A stretch of 64,000 nucleotides of DNA, from the NCBI GenBank assembly GCA_023898385.1, contig CP060220.1, forward strand, positions 248,001 through 312,000. The letters run 5' to 3'. The translations under genes and the position numbers were made by a program. This DNA is from Pseudobdellovibrionaceae bacterium (GTDB taxonomy: Bacteria; Bdellovibrionota; Bdellovibrionia; Bdellovibrionales; UBA1609). The notes beneath the pieces were generated by a model. It ran no database searches. It worked only from the letters and a program-made list of their open reading frames with translations, and had not been told where the DNA came from. Every line of letters starts with the position of its first letter. The stretch's first letter is position 1. Positions 8,757-18,284 of this stretch are shown here, piece after piece.

Positions 8757-9437
8757 TCAGTCTTGGTCTTGAATGTCCTTGAGAGACACGTCTTTTGCAA
8801 TCACTTCACCATGACCTGTCAGAGGGTGAATGGCAATAGTCCAATTTAAATCTCCGCCATGCCGAATGTGAATGGCCGCTTCATCGGCTAAACCCTGCGC
8901 TAAAAAATTCAAGTAGGCCTTACCTTCGGTGATTTCTCCCTCTTTGCTGGTTATTTCCACTTTAGAAAATATCATACCGTTTGGAAGAGGAATAGGTTTT
9001 CGGGTGAGCTGGGGATCCAGACCAAATCCATCTGGATCTTCGGCCTCGTCATCAGCTTTTTTTTTGTTTTTTTCATCCTCTTCGGAGCGAATTAAAACCG
9101 GTTGACTGGTGCGCTCTACCCAGTAGGAGTGGGCTTCTTTTGAGTCTGGTCCATCTTGCATATCAATGACCAGACGGTAACTCACATTGAACAATTTAGC
9201 GCGGCTATGGAGGTTGCGTGTGAGAGTAGAAAGCTTTCGCACGGTGGAGCGAATTTCTTGATTTCTCTGGCCGCCCAGCCGCGGAATCACAACGGCAGCG
9301 AGGGCGGCAATAATCGACAACACAATCAAAATTTCAATTAAGGTGAAACCCCAAGATTGTGAAGATAAGGGTGTGGAGCGTTCACGCTCTTTTTCGGCGA
9401 AGGGCCTATTCTTCTGGATAAACGATATCCTCTTCAT
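8757..9437 (-). CDS. gspH: Type II secretion minor pseudopilin GspH
   Basis: 226 residues from ATG 9437, the only start near the prepilin site (SSQSWG/FTLIEILIVLSIIAALAA). The frame extends to 9644 but that part is antisense to nothing else and overlaps gspG heavily. The leader is about 30 residues, long for a pseudopilin. A Lys/Asp/Glu-rich insert lies in the globular domain. GspH helps join the GspG shaft to the tip. It overlaps the end of gspG by 32 bases. Confidence 0.85.
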   Translation of the reverse strand: MKRISFIQKNRPFAEKERERSTPLSSQSWGFTLIEILIVLSIIAALAAVVIPRLGGQRNQEIRSTVRKLSTLTRNLHSRAKLFNVSYRLVIDMQDGPDSKEAHSYWVERTSQPVLIRSEEDEKNKKKADDEAEDPDGFGLDPQLTRKPIPLPNGMIFSKVEITSKEGEITEGKAYLNFLAQGLADEAAIHIRHGGDLNWTIAIHPLTGHGEVIAKDVSLKDIQDQD

Positions 9438-9816
9438 AGTCTTTTCCGCCAGGTTTTCCTTTTTTGCCGAAACTTGTAATGGTGTACTCACCACCGTCGG
9501 ACTCATAGACATAGTCATTGCCCCACGGATCTTTTGGGATTTTTCGTGCGTAGGGTTCGGGCCCCCAGCTACTGCAGGTGCTTTCACCACCAGGAGCCAA
9601 TGCAGCCAAGCCTTCTTCAGTGTTAGGAAAGCGGCCACAGTCAATGTTGTACATATCTAAGGCCTTACCAAACTGACTCATTTGTAATTTAGCCTCATTC
9701 ACACGGGCTTTGTCGAGACCCCCGATCACCGTCTGCGATAAAATCGCAGCCAATGAGGCCAGAATGACCAACACAATCATAATTTCAACAAGTGTAAAAC
9801 CAGCGTCTTTTCGCAC
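9406..9816 (-). CDS. gspG: Type II secretion major pseudopilin GspG
   Basis: 136 residues from GTG 9816, chosen because GGGAGGAT sits six bases upstream and the leader then becomes VRKDAG before FTLVEIMIVLVILASLAAI. ATG 9864 would overlap the gspF stop. The globular domain has the GspG hallmarks: MYNIDCGRFPNTEEGLAAL, the KDPWGNDYVYES calcium-loop region and SFGKKGKPGG. It polymerises into the pseudopilus shaft after cleavage and N-methylation by a prepilin peptidase. No peptidase gene (gspO/pilD) is present in the window. Confidence 0.94.
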   Translation of the reverse strand: MRKDAGFTLVEIMIVLVILASLAAILSQTVIGGLDKARVNEAKLQMSQFGKALDMYNIDCGRFPNTEEGLAALAPGGESTCSSWGPEPYARKIPKDPWGNDYVYESDGGEYTITSFGKKGKPGGKDYEEDIVYPEE

Positions 9817-9853
9817 AGATATCCTCCCTGGTAGAAACAAACTCGAATGTATC

Positions 9854-11074
9854 TTAACCGGCAAAATCTGACAATTGAAAGATCGGAATCATAATAGAGA
9901 AAACGATGACGCCAATAACGCCACCCATCAATATAAGCATCACTGGTTCAAGCAAAGAGGTCAGTCCATCCACTTGCGTTTTTACTTGAAAATCATAGGC
10001 CTCACTGACCTGGGTCAGCATGTTTTCTAGTTCACCAGTTTTTTCGCCAATACTGATCATATGAATCACAATGGGGGGGAATTGATTCGATTTTTTTAGA
10101 GGTCCAGCAATGGATTCACCCTCACTGATATTGTCGCGCGCCTCATCAATGGCTTCTCCGAGAACCTCATTGTCCACCACATTGCGAACAATTCCCATGG
10201 CTGAAAGCATAGGGACGCCACCCACCAGCAGTGTAGAGAGCGTGCGGGTAAAGCGAGAAACCGCAATCATTCGCGCAATCTTTCCCACAACCGGTAGATT
10301 TAAAACAATAAGATCCCACTGTTTTGAGCCTGAGGGTGAATTCTTCCAGTTTTTGAAAACCAATCCAAATGCTATAACGGCCACCAACATGATGTGCCAA
10401 TAATCCACAAAAGCATCACTAATTGAGATCACAACCTTTGTGTACCATGGCAAAACTAGCTCGGGTGAGGCTTCAAATACGGTGACAATCTTAGGAATCA
10501 CAAAGGTAAAAATACCGATGAGGATGAGTCCGATAAAAACCACCATAATAATGGGGTATAACATGGCCGATGTAATTTTGCTTCGCAGTTCACTCTGAGC
10601 TTCTTTAAATTCAGCCAATCTAATGAGAATGATATCAAGAGTGCCTGACATTTCTCCGGCTTCGCACATGGACACAAATATTTTATCAAAAACCTTGGGG
10701 TATTTTTGCATGGATCGGTGTAGCGTGGCCCCTTCATTCACCATGTTTTTTATTTCGGCAAGCACATCTGAAAGATACTGGTTTTCCACTTGATCGGCCA
10801 CAGCCCCCAAGGATTCAACCAGTGGGATATTGGCCTTCAGCAGGGTGGCCAATTGACGAGTCATCATTGAGAGGTCTTTGACGCTGACAGATCCGCCAGG
10901 AGATCGCGATCGCCCCTTGGCTTTTTTTGACGCTTTGGTCTTGTCTTTTATGTCGACAACATAGATGCCCTGTTTTTTTAGTTTCAAACGGGCCGTGCGC
11001 AGATTCTCACTGTCGATGGTGCCTTTTTTATTTTTTCCAGACTTATCAAGCCCTCGATACACATAGAGAGGCAT
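9854..11074 (-). CDS. gspF: Type II secretion inner-membrane protein GspF
   Basis: 406 residues, normal for the family. The N-terminal motif MPLYVYRGLDKSGK is followed by two GspF repeats. Each repeat contains a cytoplasmic helix bundle (LATLLKANIPLVESL and STLLVGGVPMLSAM) and membrane helices, with a last helix ending near the C terminus. GspF is the polytopic core of the pseudopilus assembly platform and contacts GspE and GspL. It lies 14 bp after gspE. Confidence 0.96.
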   Translation of the reverse strand: MPLYVYRGLDKSGKNKKGTIDSENLRTARLKLKKQGIYVVDIKDKTKASKKAKGRSRSPGGSVSVKDLSMMTRQLATLLKANIPLVESLGAVADQVENQYLSDVLAEIKNMVNEGATLHRSMQKYPKVFDKIFVSMCEAGEMSGTLDIILIRLAEFKEAQSELRSKITSAMLYPIIMVVFIGLILIGIFTFVIPKIVTVFEASPELVLPWYTKVVISISDAFVDYWHIMLVAVIAFGLVFKNWKNSPSGSKQWDLIVLNLPVVGKIARMIAVSRFTRTLSTLLVGGVPMLSAMGIVRNVVDNEVLGEAIDEARDNISEGESIAGPLKKSNQFPPIVIHMISIGEKTGELENMLTQVSEAYDFQVKTQVDGLTSLLEPVMLILMGGVIGVIVFSIMIPIFQLSDFAG

Positions 11075-11088
11075 AATTACGTTACCTG

Positions 11089-12777
11089 TTACTGATCCAT
11101 TTGCGTGTTAGTTAAAACCTCTTCAATGGTGGTGATTCCGTTGAGCACCTTTTGCACTCCATGATCACGAAAGGTGGTCATACCGGAGGCTACGGCCACT
11201 TTGCGAATGGAGCCTCCGTCTTGGCGCTGCATAATCAAAGTTCGGATGTCATCATTCACCATTAATAATTCTTGGATCAAAGTTCGGCTACTGTAACCTT
11301 TTTGGTTGCACTCACTGCACCCAACAGCCCGGTGTATTTTTGCGTTAACCGCTTGCTCTCTTGAGATCCCGAGACTGTCAAGTTCTACATCTGTGGGATC
11401 ATAGGGCTCTTTACAATGGGGACACAAAACGCGAACAAGGCGCTGGGCCACAACGCCAAGAAGGGAGGTGGCAATCAAAAAAGGCTCGCAGCCCATATCG
11501 ATCAGTCGCGGAAATACGCCTGCTGAATCATTGGTGTGAATTGTGGATAGCACCAAGTGACCTGTTAAGGAGGCGTTAATAGCAATCTCTGCCGTTTCAA
11601 GGTCTCGAATCTCACCGAGCATGATAATATTGGGATCTTGTCGCAAAATGGCGCGAAGTCCGGTCGAAAAGGTGAGCCCGATTTTTGAATTCACTTGAAT
11701 TTGCCCGATACCTTGAATTCGTTGTTCCACTGGATCTTCCACTGTAATAATATTTCGATCCACAGTGTTGATTCGAGTGAGGCAGGCATAGAGTGTGGTG
11801 GATTTACCACTTCCTGTAGGGCCAGTGACGAGCACGATGCCATAGGTTTTTGTGAGCAAATGGCTAATTTTATCTAGGCTGTCGCGGCTAAACCCCAATT
11901 GCTCAAGCTCTAAAACCACGTTGGATCGATCTTGTAAGCGAAGCACAAGCCGCTCGCCAAAAGCGGTGGGGACCGAACTTAACCGCACGTCGATGTCTTT
12001 TCCCGCTAGCTTGAGAGGAATACGCCCATCTTGCGGTAAGCGTTTTTCGGCAATGTTGAGGTTGCCCATTACTTTAATGCGAGAGGTGATAGCGTTTTGA
12101 AGTTTTTTAGGTGGTTTGAAAATGTCAAACAAAATACCATCAATGCGAAAGCGCACCACCATTTCTTTTTCGTAGGGCTCAATATGAATATCTGAGGCCT
12201 TTTCTTTCACTGCGCGAAACAAGAGTGTGTTTACAAGCTTGATCACTGGTGCATCATCATCGCCAGCCTCTAAGAGGTCAATGACCGGATCGTCGAGGTC
12301 GTACTCTTCGCTTTCAATTTCATCGAGCCCTTCAAGGGCTGCCGTGCTTTTTTCGTAAACCACATTGATCGCGTCGTGCACGGCCTTACTGGTGGAGACC
12401 AGAGGATGGATTTTCTTTCCGAATAAAACGCGAAGGTCATCCAATACCTGGTGGTTCAAGGGGTTTGTCACAAGAACGATGACGGTGTCTCCATCGGATT
12501 TGTACGGAAGCACCTCATGGCTTTTGGCAAAATTTATGGGAATGTCGCGAACAAGATCTGCGGCAATGTCATTGGCCGGAATTTCTTTAATAAAGTCCAG
12601 GTCAAGGCTGCGGCAGAGATCAGCCATGGCTTCATCAGGCGTGCTGTAGGTGCGTTTTGTCAGAGACTCTTCAAGCAATCCCCCGTCGCGTCCTTGGGCT
12701 TGCATCAGAGATCGCAACTGCGGCTCGGTGATGCTGGTCCCTTTAAGAATGAGTTTTTCAAATGATGAAGTGGACAT
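11089..12777 (-). CDS. gspE: Type II secretion assembly ATPase GspE
   Basis: 562 residues. The N-terminal N1E/N2E domain binds GspL. The ATPase core shows Walker A (GPTGSGKST), Asp box (ITVEDPVEQRI), Walker B (NIIMLGEIRD) and His box (LVLSTIHTND). The metal-binding C-terminal finger has two Cys pairs (CPHC and CSEC), as in zinc-containing GspE/PilB. It powers pseudopilus extension in the cytoplasm. All catalytic residues appear intact. Confidence 0.97.
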   Translation of the reverse strand: MSTSSFEKLILKGTSITEPQLRSLMQAQGRDGGLLEESLTKRTYSTPDEAMADLCRSLDLDFIKEIPANDIAADLVRDIPINFAKSHEVLPYKSDGDTVIVLVTNPLNHQVLDDLRVLFGKKIHPLVSTSKAVHDAINVVYEKSTAALEGLDEIESEEYDLDDPVIDLLEAGDDDAPVIKLVNTLLFRAVKEKASDIHIEPYEKEMVVRFRIDGILFDIFKPPKKLQNAITSRIKVMGNLNIAEKRLPQDGRIPLKLAGKDIDVRLSSVPTAFGERLVLRLQDRSNVVLELEQLGFSRDSLDKISHLLTKTYGIVLVTGPTGSGKSTTLYACLTRINTVDRNIITVEDPVEQRIQGIGQIQVNSKIGLTFSTGLRAILRQDPNIIMLGEIRDLETAEIAINASLTGHLVLSTIHTNDSAGVFPRLIDMGCEPFLIATSLLGVVAQRLVRVLCPHCKEPYDPTDVELDSLGISREQAVNAKIHRAVGCSECNQKGYSSRTLIQELLMVNDDIRTLIMQRQDGGSIRKVAVASGMTTFRDHGVQKVLNGITTIEEVLTNTQMDQ

Positions 12778-12866
12778 ACACCACCATCTTAGCTCAATGT
12801 TTCAAGAAAACACAAGAAAAGAGGTGGTGCGCGCTCCCACAAAAAGGGGGCGCATCCAATTGGCGC

Positions 12867-15047
12867 TTAAAAAGTCTCCAGAGCGGGCTCTTCAAGTGGC
12901 TCTTCGTCGAGCGTCGTCGGTGAACTGTTAAAGGCTCGGCGGGGAAGGTTGTCAATAGTATGACCATGCGGGTCTCTGCCTTGAAGGTTTTGGCGGATAA
13001 AATCAATACGTTCTTTTAACTTCACGTCGATGACATCTGAGCCGTCTTGAGCATTGCGAATGATTTTTGGGGTGATAAACACCACGAGATTACTTTTAGA
13101 CTTTGAGGTCTCCCGCGACTTAAACAGCCAACCCAAAATCGGTAAATCGCCCAGGATGGGGACCTTGAAAACAGTCTCATCTTCTTTGTCTGTCATTAGG
13201 CCACCAAGAACAGCGGTGTCACCACTGTTGACCACAATGGACGTCTCAATGTTTCGTTCATTGGTGATCACCGCTGCTTTTGCAAGCTCGGAGGCTTCCA
13301 CTTGCTTCTTCGACAGCTGACTCACGCTTTGTTTGATATTAAGGCGAACGGTGTCGGTATCAGGAGAAATAAAAGGCGTGATGTTTAGCTTGATCGTCGC
13401 CTTTTTTCGTTCAATGGAGGCCGTGGTTGGCGTGGTTCCGGTACCTAAAGCTTGTGAAACCCCAACGGGCACTTCGTCACCCACTTCAATCAATGCTTCT
13501 TGGTTATCAAGGGCCATAATTTGCGGTTCTGAAAGGACATTGGCACCCACGCTTTTCTTTAAGATCTTAATCAGGCCCAGGAGGTTAGGGACTTCAAGTT
13601 CTTGGCCTGCAATCTTAACTGTGGTTAGGTTGCCTTTGTCTCCGAGAGAAATAATCGCACCACTGTCGCCGGCTGGATCGATCAGGCTTGCCACATCAGT
13701 GGTGCCTCGAAAGCCAATTCGTCCCACGCCGTCAGTTCCCTCGACGAATTTATAGTAATTGATGCCCACGTTCTGACTTTTCTGCGCTTCCATTTCCATG
13801 ATGATGGCTTTCACGTACACTTGGTCTCGGGGGATATCGATTTTAGCCAGCAGGTTTTTCACCACTTCATAGTCTTGCGGGCTAGCGGAAACAATCAAGC
13901 TGTTATTGTCTGGGTCAGCTGTGATCTTCACGTCACCGCCAAAAATTGCTTGAGGTTGTGCCGTGGGCGGCGCTGCAGTGTTTGTTTTTGTTCCCGTGTC
14001 AGACTGAGCTTTTGTTGAGTCAGAGGCAATGCCGCTGAGTATTTTAGAGATGCTTTCAGCTTCTCCGTGGCGAATATAGTAAACATACACACCGCCAGAG
14101 TCTTCCGGGCGCAGTTTGAAGTCGAGCTTTTTAACGAGGGCCCGAATTTTTTGAATGCCAGCTTCGTTGCCTACAACAATGATTGAGTTCGTGCGCTGAT
14201 CCGGGATTACATGTGAAAAACTCTCAGCGCCCGATGAAGAGCTTTCGGCCTGATTGGTGCGACTAAATCGCGAAGATGTAAATCGTTGATTCTTTGGCTG
14301 TCCCTTGTTGATGATTTCATCAATGAGGTCAGAAATATCTTTGGCCTTGGCATATTTGATGGTGATCACTTCCAGGCGTTCTTCAAAGCCGGGCACGTCC
14401 AGTTGGTTTACAATGCCCATGAAGCGCTCAATATTTGAGCCGTAGTCAGTTATAATCAAAGAGTTCGTTAGCGCGTAGTCTTCCATTTCGCCTTCTTTAG
14501 AGACGATGTTGCGCAACTTCTTTTTGAGCTCTTCAGCGCTAATGTATTTTAATTTCACAATTCGGGTAATCAACTGGTCCGTTACTGGAAAATACCGGCC
14601 AGAGTAGGTTTCAATGCTATCTCGTTTGGCATCTCTTGACGAAATCACTTTAAGAAAATTGCCAGAAGGTACGACGGTATAGCCTGTCATGGCCAGGGCT
14701 GATAAAAAGGCTTTGTAGGCCTCGGCCACAGTGATGGGCGTATCAGCAAGAATCGAGATTTTCCCGCGCACCTGCGAGTGGACGATAAAGTTTTTGCCCG
14801 TTAGTTTGGCAATCGCCTTCACCACTTCGCGAATTTCAGCATCAGGAAATACAAAGCTTTCAATGAGCTTTGGAAAGTTCTCGTTGGTAATATCTTCGGG
14901 CTTCGCATCCGCAAAGGGCATTTTGTCTTCTTTCTGTGGCTCTGTCGAAGATGTGGCCTCGTCCGGCGTGTCTTGCGCTAAGCTTTTGTGCGGGATTACC
15001 GTTTGTGCCAACAATAAGGTAGCCATTATGGCGATACAATATTTCAT
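12867..15047 (-). CDS. gspD: Type II secretion outer-membrane secretin GspD
   Basis: 726 residues. A signal peptide (to about residue 24) is followed by an N0 domain near residues 60-130, N1-N3 domains (RHGEAESISKILSGI among others) and the secretin domain. The signature VPILGDLPILGWLFKS lies before the conserved VVFITPKII. It forms the outer-membrane channel. There is a Ser/Gly-rich linker and a Thr/Ala/Pro-rich linker between N domains. The C-terminal tail of about 50 residues could be a pilotin-binding S domain, but no gspS is visible. Confidence 0.96.
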   Translation of the reverse strand: MKYCIAIMATLLLAQTVIPHKSLAQDTPDEATSSTEPQKEDKMPFADAKPEDITNENFPKLIESFVFPDAEIREVVKAIAKLTGKNFIVHSQVRGKISILADTPITVAEAYKAFLSALAMTGYTVVPSGNFLKVISSRDAKRDSIETYSGRYFPVTDQLITRIVKLKYISAEELKKKLRNIVSKEGEMEDYALTNSLIITDYGSNIERFMGIVNQLDVPGFEERLEVITIKYAKAKDISDLIDEIINKGQPKNQRFTSSRFSRTNQAESSSSGAESFSHVIPDQRTNSIIVVGNEAGIQKIRALVKKLDFKLRPEDSGGVYVYYIRHGEAESISKILSGIASDSTKAQSDTGTKTNTAAPPTAQPQAIFGGDVKITADPDNNSLIVSASPQDYEVVKNLLAKIDIPRDQVYVKAIIMEMEAQKSQNVGINYYKFVEGTDGVGRIGFRGTTDVASLIDPAGDSGAIISLGDKGNLTTVKIAGQELEVPNLLGLIKILKKSVGANVLSEPQIMALDNQEALIEVGDEVPVGVSQALGTGTTPTTASIERKKATIKLNITPFISPDTDTVRLNIKQSVSQLSKKQVEASELAKAAVITNERNIETSIVVNSGDTAVLGGLMTDKEDETVFKVPILGDLPILGWLFKSRETSKSKSNLVVFITPKIIRNAQDGSDVIDVKLKERIDFIRQNLQGRDPHGHTIDNLPRRAFNSSPTTLDEEPLEEPALETF

Positions 15048-15089
15048 GTTTCCACACTCCTTTGCGGTCCAATGAAGGCAAATTCAAAA

Positions 15090-16025
15090 TCAATTGATGT
15101 TATAGCGAAATACTTCTTCACGACCATTTCGTTCCACAACAACTTCAAATTCTGTTTCACTGCGCATCCTGTTGAAAAGCTCCATTCCCTTCATTGGGTT
15201 ATCCAAGGCTTCGCCATTGACGCTTTTTAAGACGTCTCCGACCTTGAACCCGAGCGCAGAAATGGCGCTGTTATCTTCAATGCGTTTAAACTCCCACCCA
15301 ACGATTCTACCGTCGGCCCCACGCACGGGGCGGGTGGCCGCTTTTTGTACGAGGTTCGGAAGATCTTGAATGTATTGCTCCACATCTGTTTTTCGCACGG
15401 TAAATTCGTACTCACTCACTTTTGCCACCGGACCCGTGCTAGTCGGTTTTGGCGATACATATGAAAGTGTTTGAGCCAGATCATCTGGGATATCGATGAA
15501 CTCGCGACGCCGACTGTTTAGGTTAATGAACGTCACTTTACGCTTTTCAATGAGAGTGACTCGCGCCATAGAGCCAATTTCATCGCCCACTCTATAGGCG
15601 TTGGTCTCATTTTTACTGGTCAGTTCGATGGTGGCCACAGACTTTTCACCCATGTAGTGAACAATGGTTCCTTGGAGTTTTAAGGGTAGGCTTGAAGCTA
15701 CGGCTGGGGCATCTGTAAGGTCTTCATCTTGTTCTTCTTGCGCCCCTTTTGGTGGAGGAATGACGCCATCTTCGTTAAAAACATTGCGAGAAGTTATGGT
15801 GGTGTAATCTGATAACTGTTTTTGACGTTCGCGGGTGGTTTTAATTTGTTTTGTGGGCGGCGCCTGTTCAGGAAGTAAATGGGGACGGGTGTATATCATC
15901 CCCAGGTCCGCCATCATGTACCCTATAAAAAGCATTAATAGGTAGATGTAGACGCCCTCAAAGGGCGGCCTTCGGCCCTGAAATCTGTGGGTCATCGAAT
16001 TAAAAATTTTTAGCAAACTCGCCAT
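15090..16025 (-). CDS. gspC: Type II secretion protein GspC with PDZ domain
   Basis: 311 residues. One inner-membrane helix (residues 25-45), a proline-rich linker, a homology region around residues 105-165 (SLPLKLQGTIVHYMGEKS) that contacts GspD, and a C-terminal PDZ domain (LGFKVGDVLKSVNGEALD). It connects the inner platform with the secretin and takes part in substrate choice. It is the first gene of the operon; the operon promoter must lie in 16026-16234, which is AT-rich. Confidence 0.93.
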   Translation of the reverse strand: MASLLKIFNSMTHRFQGRRPPFEGVYIYLLMLFIGYMMADLGMIYTRPHLLPEQAPPTKQIKTTRERQKQLSDYTTITSRNVFNEDGVIPPPKGAQEEQDEDLTDAPAVASSLPLKLQGTIVHYMGEKSVATIELTSKNETNAYRVGDEIGSMARVTLIEKRKVTFINLNSRRREFIDIPDDLAQTLSYVSPKPTSTGPVAKVSEYEFTVRKTDVEQYIQDLPNLVQKAATRPVRGADGRIVGWEFKRIEDNSAISALGFKVGDVLKSVNGEALDNPMKGMELFNRMRSETEFEVVVERNGREEVFRYNIN

Positions 16026-16234
16026 ACTAAAAAACTATAGCAAAAGGTCATAGTTGGCGGCACGAAAATTTTAAAATAACTAAATAAAATAATAGCTTAC
16101 CGCTCATTGTCAAATCTGGCCTTAAGTTTTAATGAAGGGTTTTCGACCCAGTCTTTGGGTGGGGATTTCGCCCTGAAATTGCAATTGAAGGACTTTGGTC
16201 GTGGCGCGTTGATCAATATTCTGAGATCAGGGTG

Positions 16235-16408
16235 ATGGTGAAAAATATTCAGTTTAGCGATTCCCCATTTGTTTATTCACAGGAAGTGGTGAAACTGGAA
16301 GAGATTATTACTCGTCCTTCGGGGGAAGGTAACTGGGTAAGAATCCCAAGGCGAAAAACCTTGGATCACAGCGAAAGCAAAGTCTATCGAAACTGGGGGG
16401 TGAGATGA
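16235..16408 (+). CDS. Small ORF (57 aa) coupled to the acyltransferase-like gene
   Basis: ATG 16235 to TGA 16408 gives 57 residues and the stop overlaps the next ATG as ATGA, an arrangement typical of real operon neighbours. The frame remains open upstream to 16136 with protein-like composition but no ATG, GTG or TTG, so a longer form would need a rare start or a frameshift. No domain recognised; it contains KLEEIITRPSGEGNWVRIPR. AGGG just before the ATG is a weak ribosome site. Confidence 0.45.
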   Translation: MVKNIQFSDSPFVYSQEVVKLEEIITRPSGEGNWVRIPRRKTLDHSESKVYRNWGVR

Positions 16409-17145
16409 CAGACGCGATCGTATTCAACGGAGCAAATACTCTCGATTTCTTTAACGTTCGATCGAACGTGGTGCGAATTCCAGAAGTCATGGCAAGACTC
16501 AGTCAAGCCCAAGACTTATGGGATAGAAACAAGAGTGAAAGTTTTAATTTCTATAATTTCATTGTCTCAGAAGACCGCACATTCTTGAGCAGTTTGAAGT
16601 TGAAGGCACTGTGTTCGGCGGTGGTTCAAATTGGTCTTTACGATCGATATATCAAAAAATTCGGGCCATCGAGTTTAGTCATAGGTGCCATTAATGGAGA
16701 TTCAGCACTTCGAACAATCGTTGGCGAACAAAGTTTTGCTGAACTTGTTTTAGGTGAATCGGTGGCCTCGACGGTGGCGTTTGGTCCACGAGCTCATTTG
16801 AAGCTGGCTGAAGAGCCGGTGCTTAGTGGCGTGTCACTCACAGAGTATCAGGTGTTTCGGGCCGCAGATGATGAATTGGGTGAAGTGAGTTTTGTCCGCA
16901 CCGACTACAGTGATATGGAAGTAACAAGGTTAGTAACGAAGCTGGTCACTGATGAGAACGTCAATCGGTTTGTCAGTATTGGTCCTGGGTCTTTACTACT
17001 GGATCGCGCCCAGCAAGAGTTGGCATTGTACGACATCCAAATGCTAGAGAGCATTGACCTTGATCCCATGCTCAACTGGTTTTGGTCAGAGGTGAAGCGT
17101 CCGGCCTATGTGCAAGAGGATGAGTACGCAGCGGCGGCCCAGTAA
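16405..17145 (+). CDS. FabD/acyltransferase-like protein lacking the catalytic serine (putative pseudoenzyme)
   Basis: 246 residues, no signal peptide. Residues 65-110 resemble the FabD region that ends in the catalytic G-H-S-x-G elbow (ALCSAVVQIGLYDRYIKKFG then LVIGAINGD), but the His-Ser of the elbow is replaced by Ala-Ile (residues 95-96). Residues 189-195 (FVSIGPG) match the FVEVGPG motif near the end of malonyl-CoA:ACP transacylases. FabD is normally about 310 residues, so this is shorter and probably inactive, perhaps binding acyl carrier protein or a partner. It diverges from gspC. The relation is inferred from pattern only. Confidence 0.5.
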   Translation: MTDAIVFNGANTLDFFNVRSNVVRIPEVMARLSQAQDLWDRNKSESFNFYNFIVSEDRTFLSSLKLKALCSAVVQIGLYDRYIKKFGPSSLVIGAINGDSALRTIVGEQSFAELVLGESVASTVAFGPRAHLKLAEEPVLSGVSLTEYQVFRAADDELGEVSFVRTDYSDMEVTRLVTKLVTDENVNRFVSIGPGSLLLDRAQQELALYDIQMLESIDLDPMLNWFWSEVKRPAYVQEDEYAAAAQ

Positions 17146-17167
17146 AAATTTGAGCTACCGGAGCTTG

Positions 17168-18283
17168 TTATAAAAAGGGAAGTTCAAAGTCGGGCGGTTC
17201 ACCAAAAGCGGTTGGCTTTAGAAAACTTGGTGGAGCCACGTTGGGGGGCATTACGCAATAGAGACCGCAACTCGTTTTTGAGGAAATAAACGAGCGCGGT
17301 GGAACATTTTGAATATGAGTCTCAAAGTGGGGATACGCAAGCACCTCACTTTTGTTGAGGCGTTTCCAGGCGTTATAAAGCAAAGAGTAAAAAATATCCG
17401 GATTATCCGCAAAAAGATGCGTAAGATAGTTGATCGGCAAAGGTGAGCCTGGCATTGGCAGTCGGTGGGCAATTCCCAAAAACGATAGCATTCTCAAAGT
17501 ATCACTAAACGTGCGGCCTTTTGCATCCAGGTTACCTACGGTGACTCGTTGAACTTTGCGGCTCGACCACGGGGCCACACAACCAATAATGTTGCGTTGA
17601 CTGTCGCGGGCCACAAGAAAATCTGACGTTTCAAAGCTTTGCCACCGCCTGATTTGTTCATAGATTTCTTCCGGTGAGCGTCCAAAATACATGGGTTGGA
17701 TTTTTTTTCGACGATGGATGTAGGTGCAGACTTCTGGCAATTCACTGTCTACAGCTGAATTGATTGTAATTCCGGGTAAGGGTTTTGCGGCAAATGGCCA
17801 AAGTCCATGCAGACCCACAATGTCGAATCGCCGAAATAAATAATAACGGGGCAATTGTCGCTTGGGTGATCGTGGGCGAATAAAGGCGTTATAGGCCTGT
17901 CTCTGGTGGCGTGAAACCACTGAAAACACGTAGTTGCAATTACGGGCATTGAGCTCTTTTTCTAATACTGGTAAAAAATGTTGTGACCACTGAAGAACGG
18001 CCCGTCTGGAGTTGGCCACGCGCAAGTCAGTAGCATATCCAATGATTTGGTTTTGCCCATCAAGCACACCCTCTCGAAATACCAGTGTGGCCATACCTAG
18101 AATGTTTGTTTCTGTTTTGTCGGTGAGCATCAGGGTGACAAAGTCGTCACTTTGATTTTTATACTGGGTGAAAAAATTTTCCCGACGCTCAAATCGCAAC
18201 TGCACCGGGCCTGGCCAGATGGTGTGGGAGAAAAACTGCCGCAATCGATCATTGTCGGATTCATTGGCTTGCAGCAGCTTCAT
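17168..18283 (-). CDS. Tandem GNAT-type acetyltransferase
   Basis: 371 residues from ATG 18283, two bases after the upstream stop. Two GNAT-like halves can be seen: residues 1-165 (LGMATLVFREG, then IGYATDLRVANSRR, typical of strands 4-5 and the acetyl-CoA loop) and residues 180-320 (DFLVARDSQRNIIGCVAPW). The substrate is unknown. The adjacent cobalamin adenosyltransferase gene is probably cotranscribed. It converges on the acyltransferase-like gene with only 22 bp between the stops. Confidence 0.65.
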   Translation of the reverse strand: MKLLQANESDNDRLRQFFSHTIWPGPVQLRFERRENFFTQYKNQSDDFVTLMLTDKTETNILGMATLVFREGVLDGQNQIIGYATDLRVANSRRAVLQWSQHFLPVLEKELNARNCNYVFSVVSRHQRQAYNAFIRPRSPKRQLPRYYLFRRFDIVGLHGLWPFAAKPLPGITINSAVDSELPEVCTYIHRRKKIQPMYFGRSPEEIYEQIRRWQSFETSDFLVARDSQRNIIGCVAPWSSRKVQRVTVGNLDAKGRTFSDTLRMLSFLGIAHRLPMPGSPLPINYLTHLFADNPDIFYSLLYNAWKRLNKSEVLAYPHFETHIQNVPPRSFISSKTSCGLYCVMPPNVAPPSFLKPTAFGEPPDFELPFL

Positions 18284-18284
18284 A

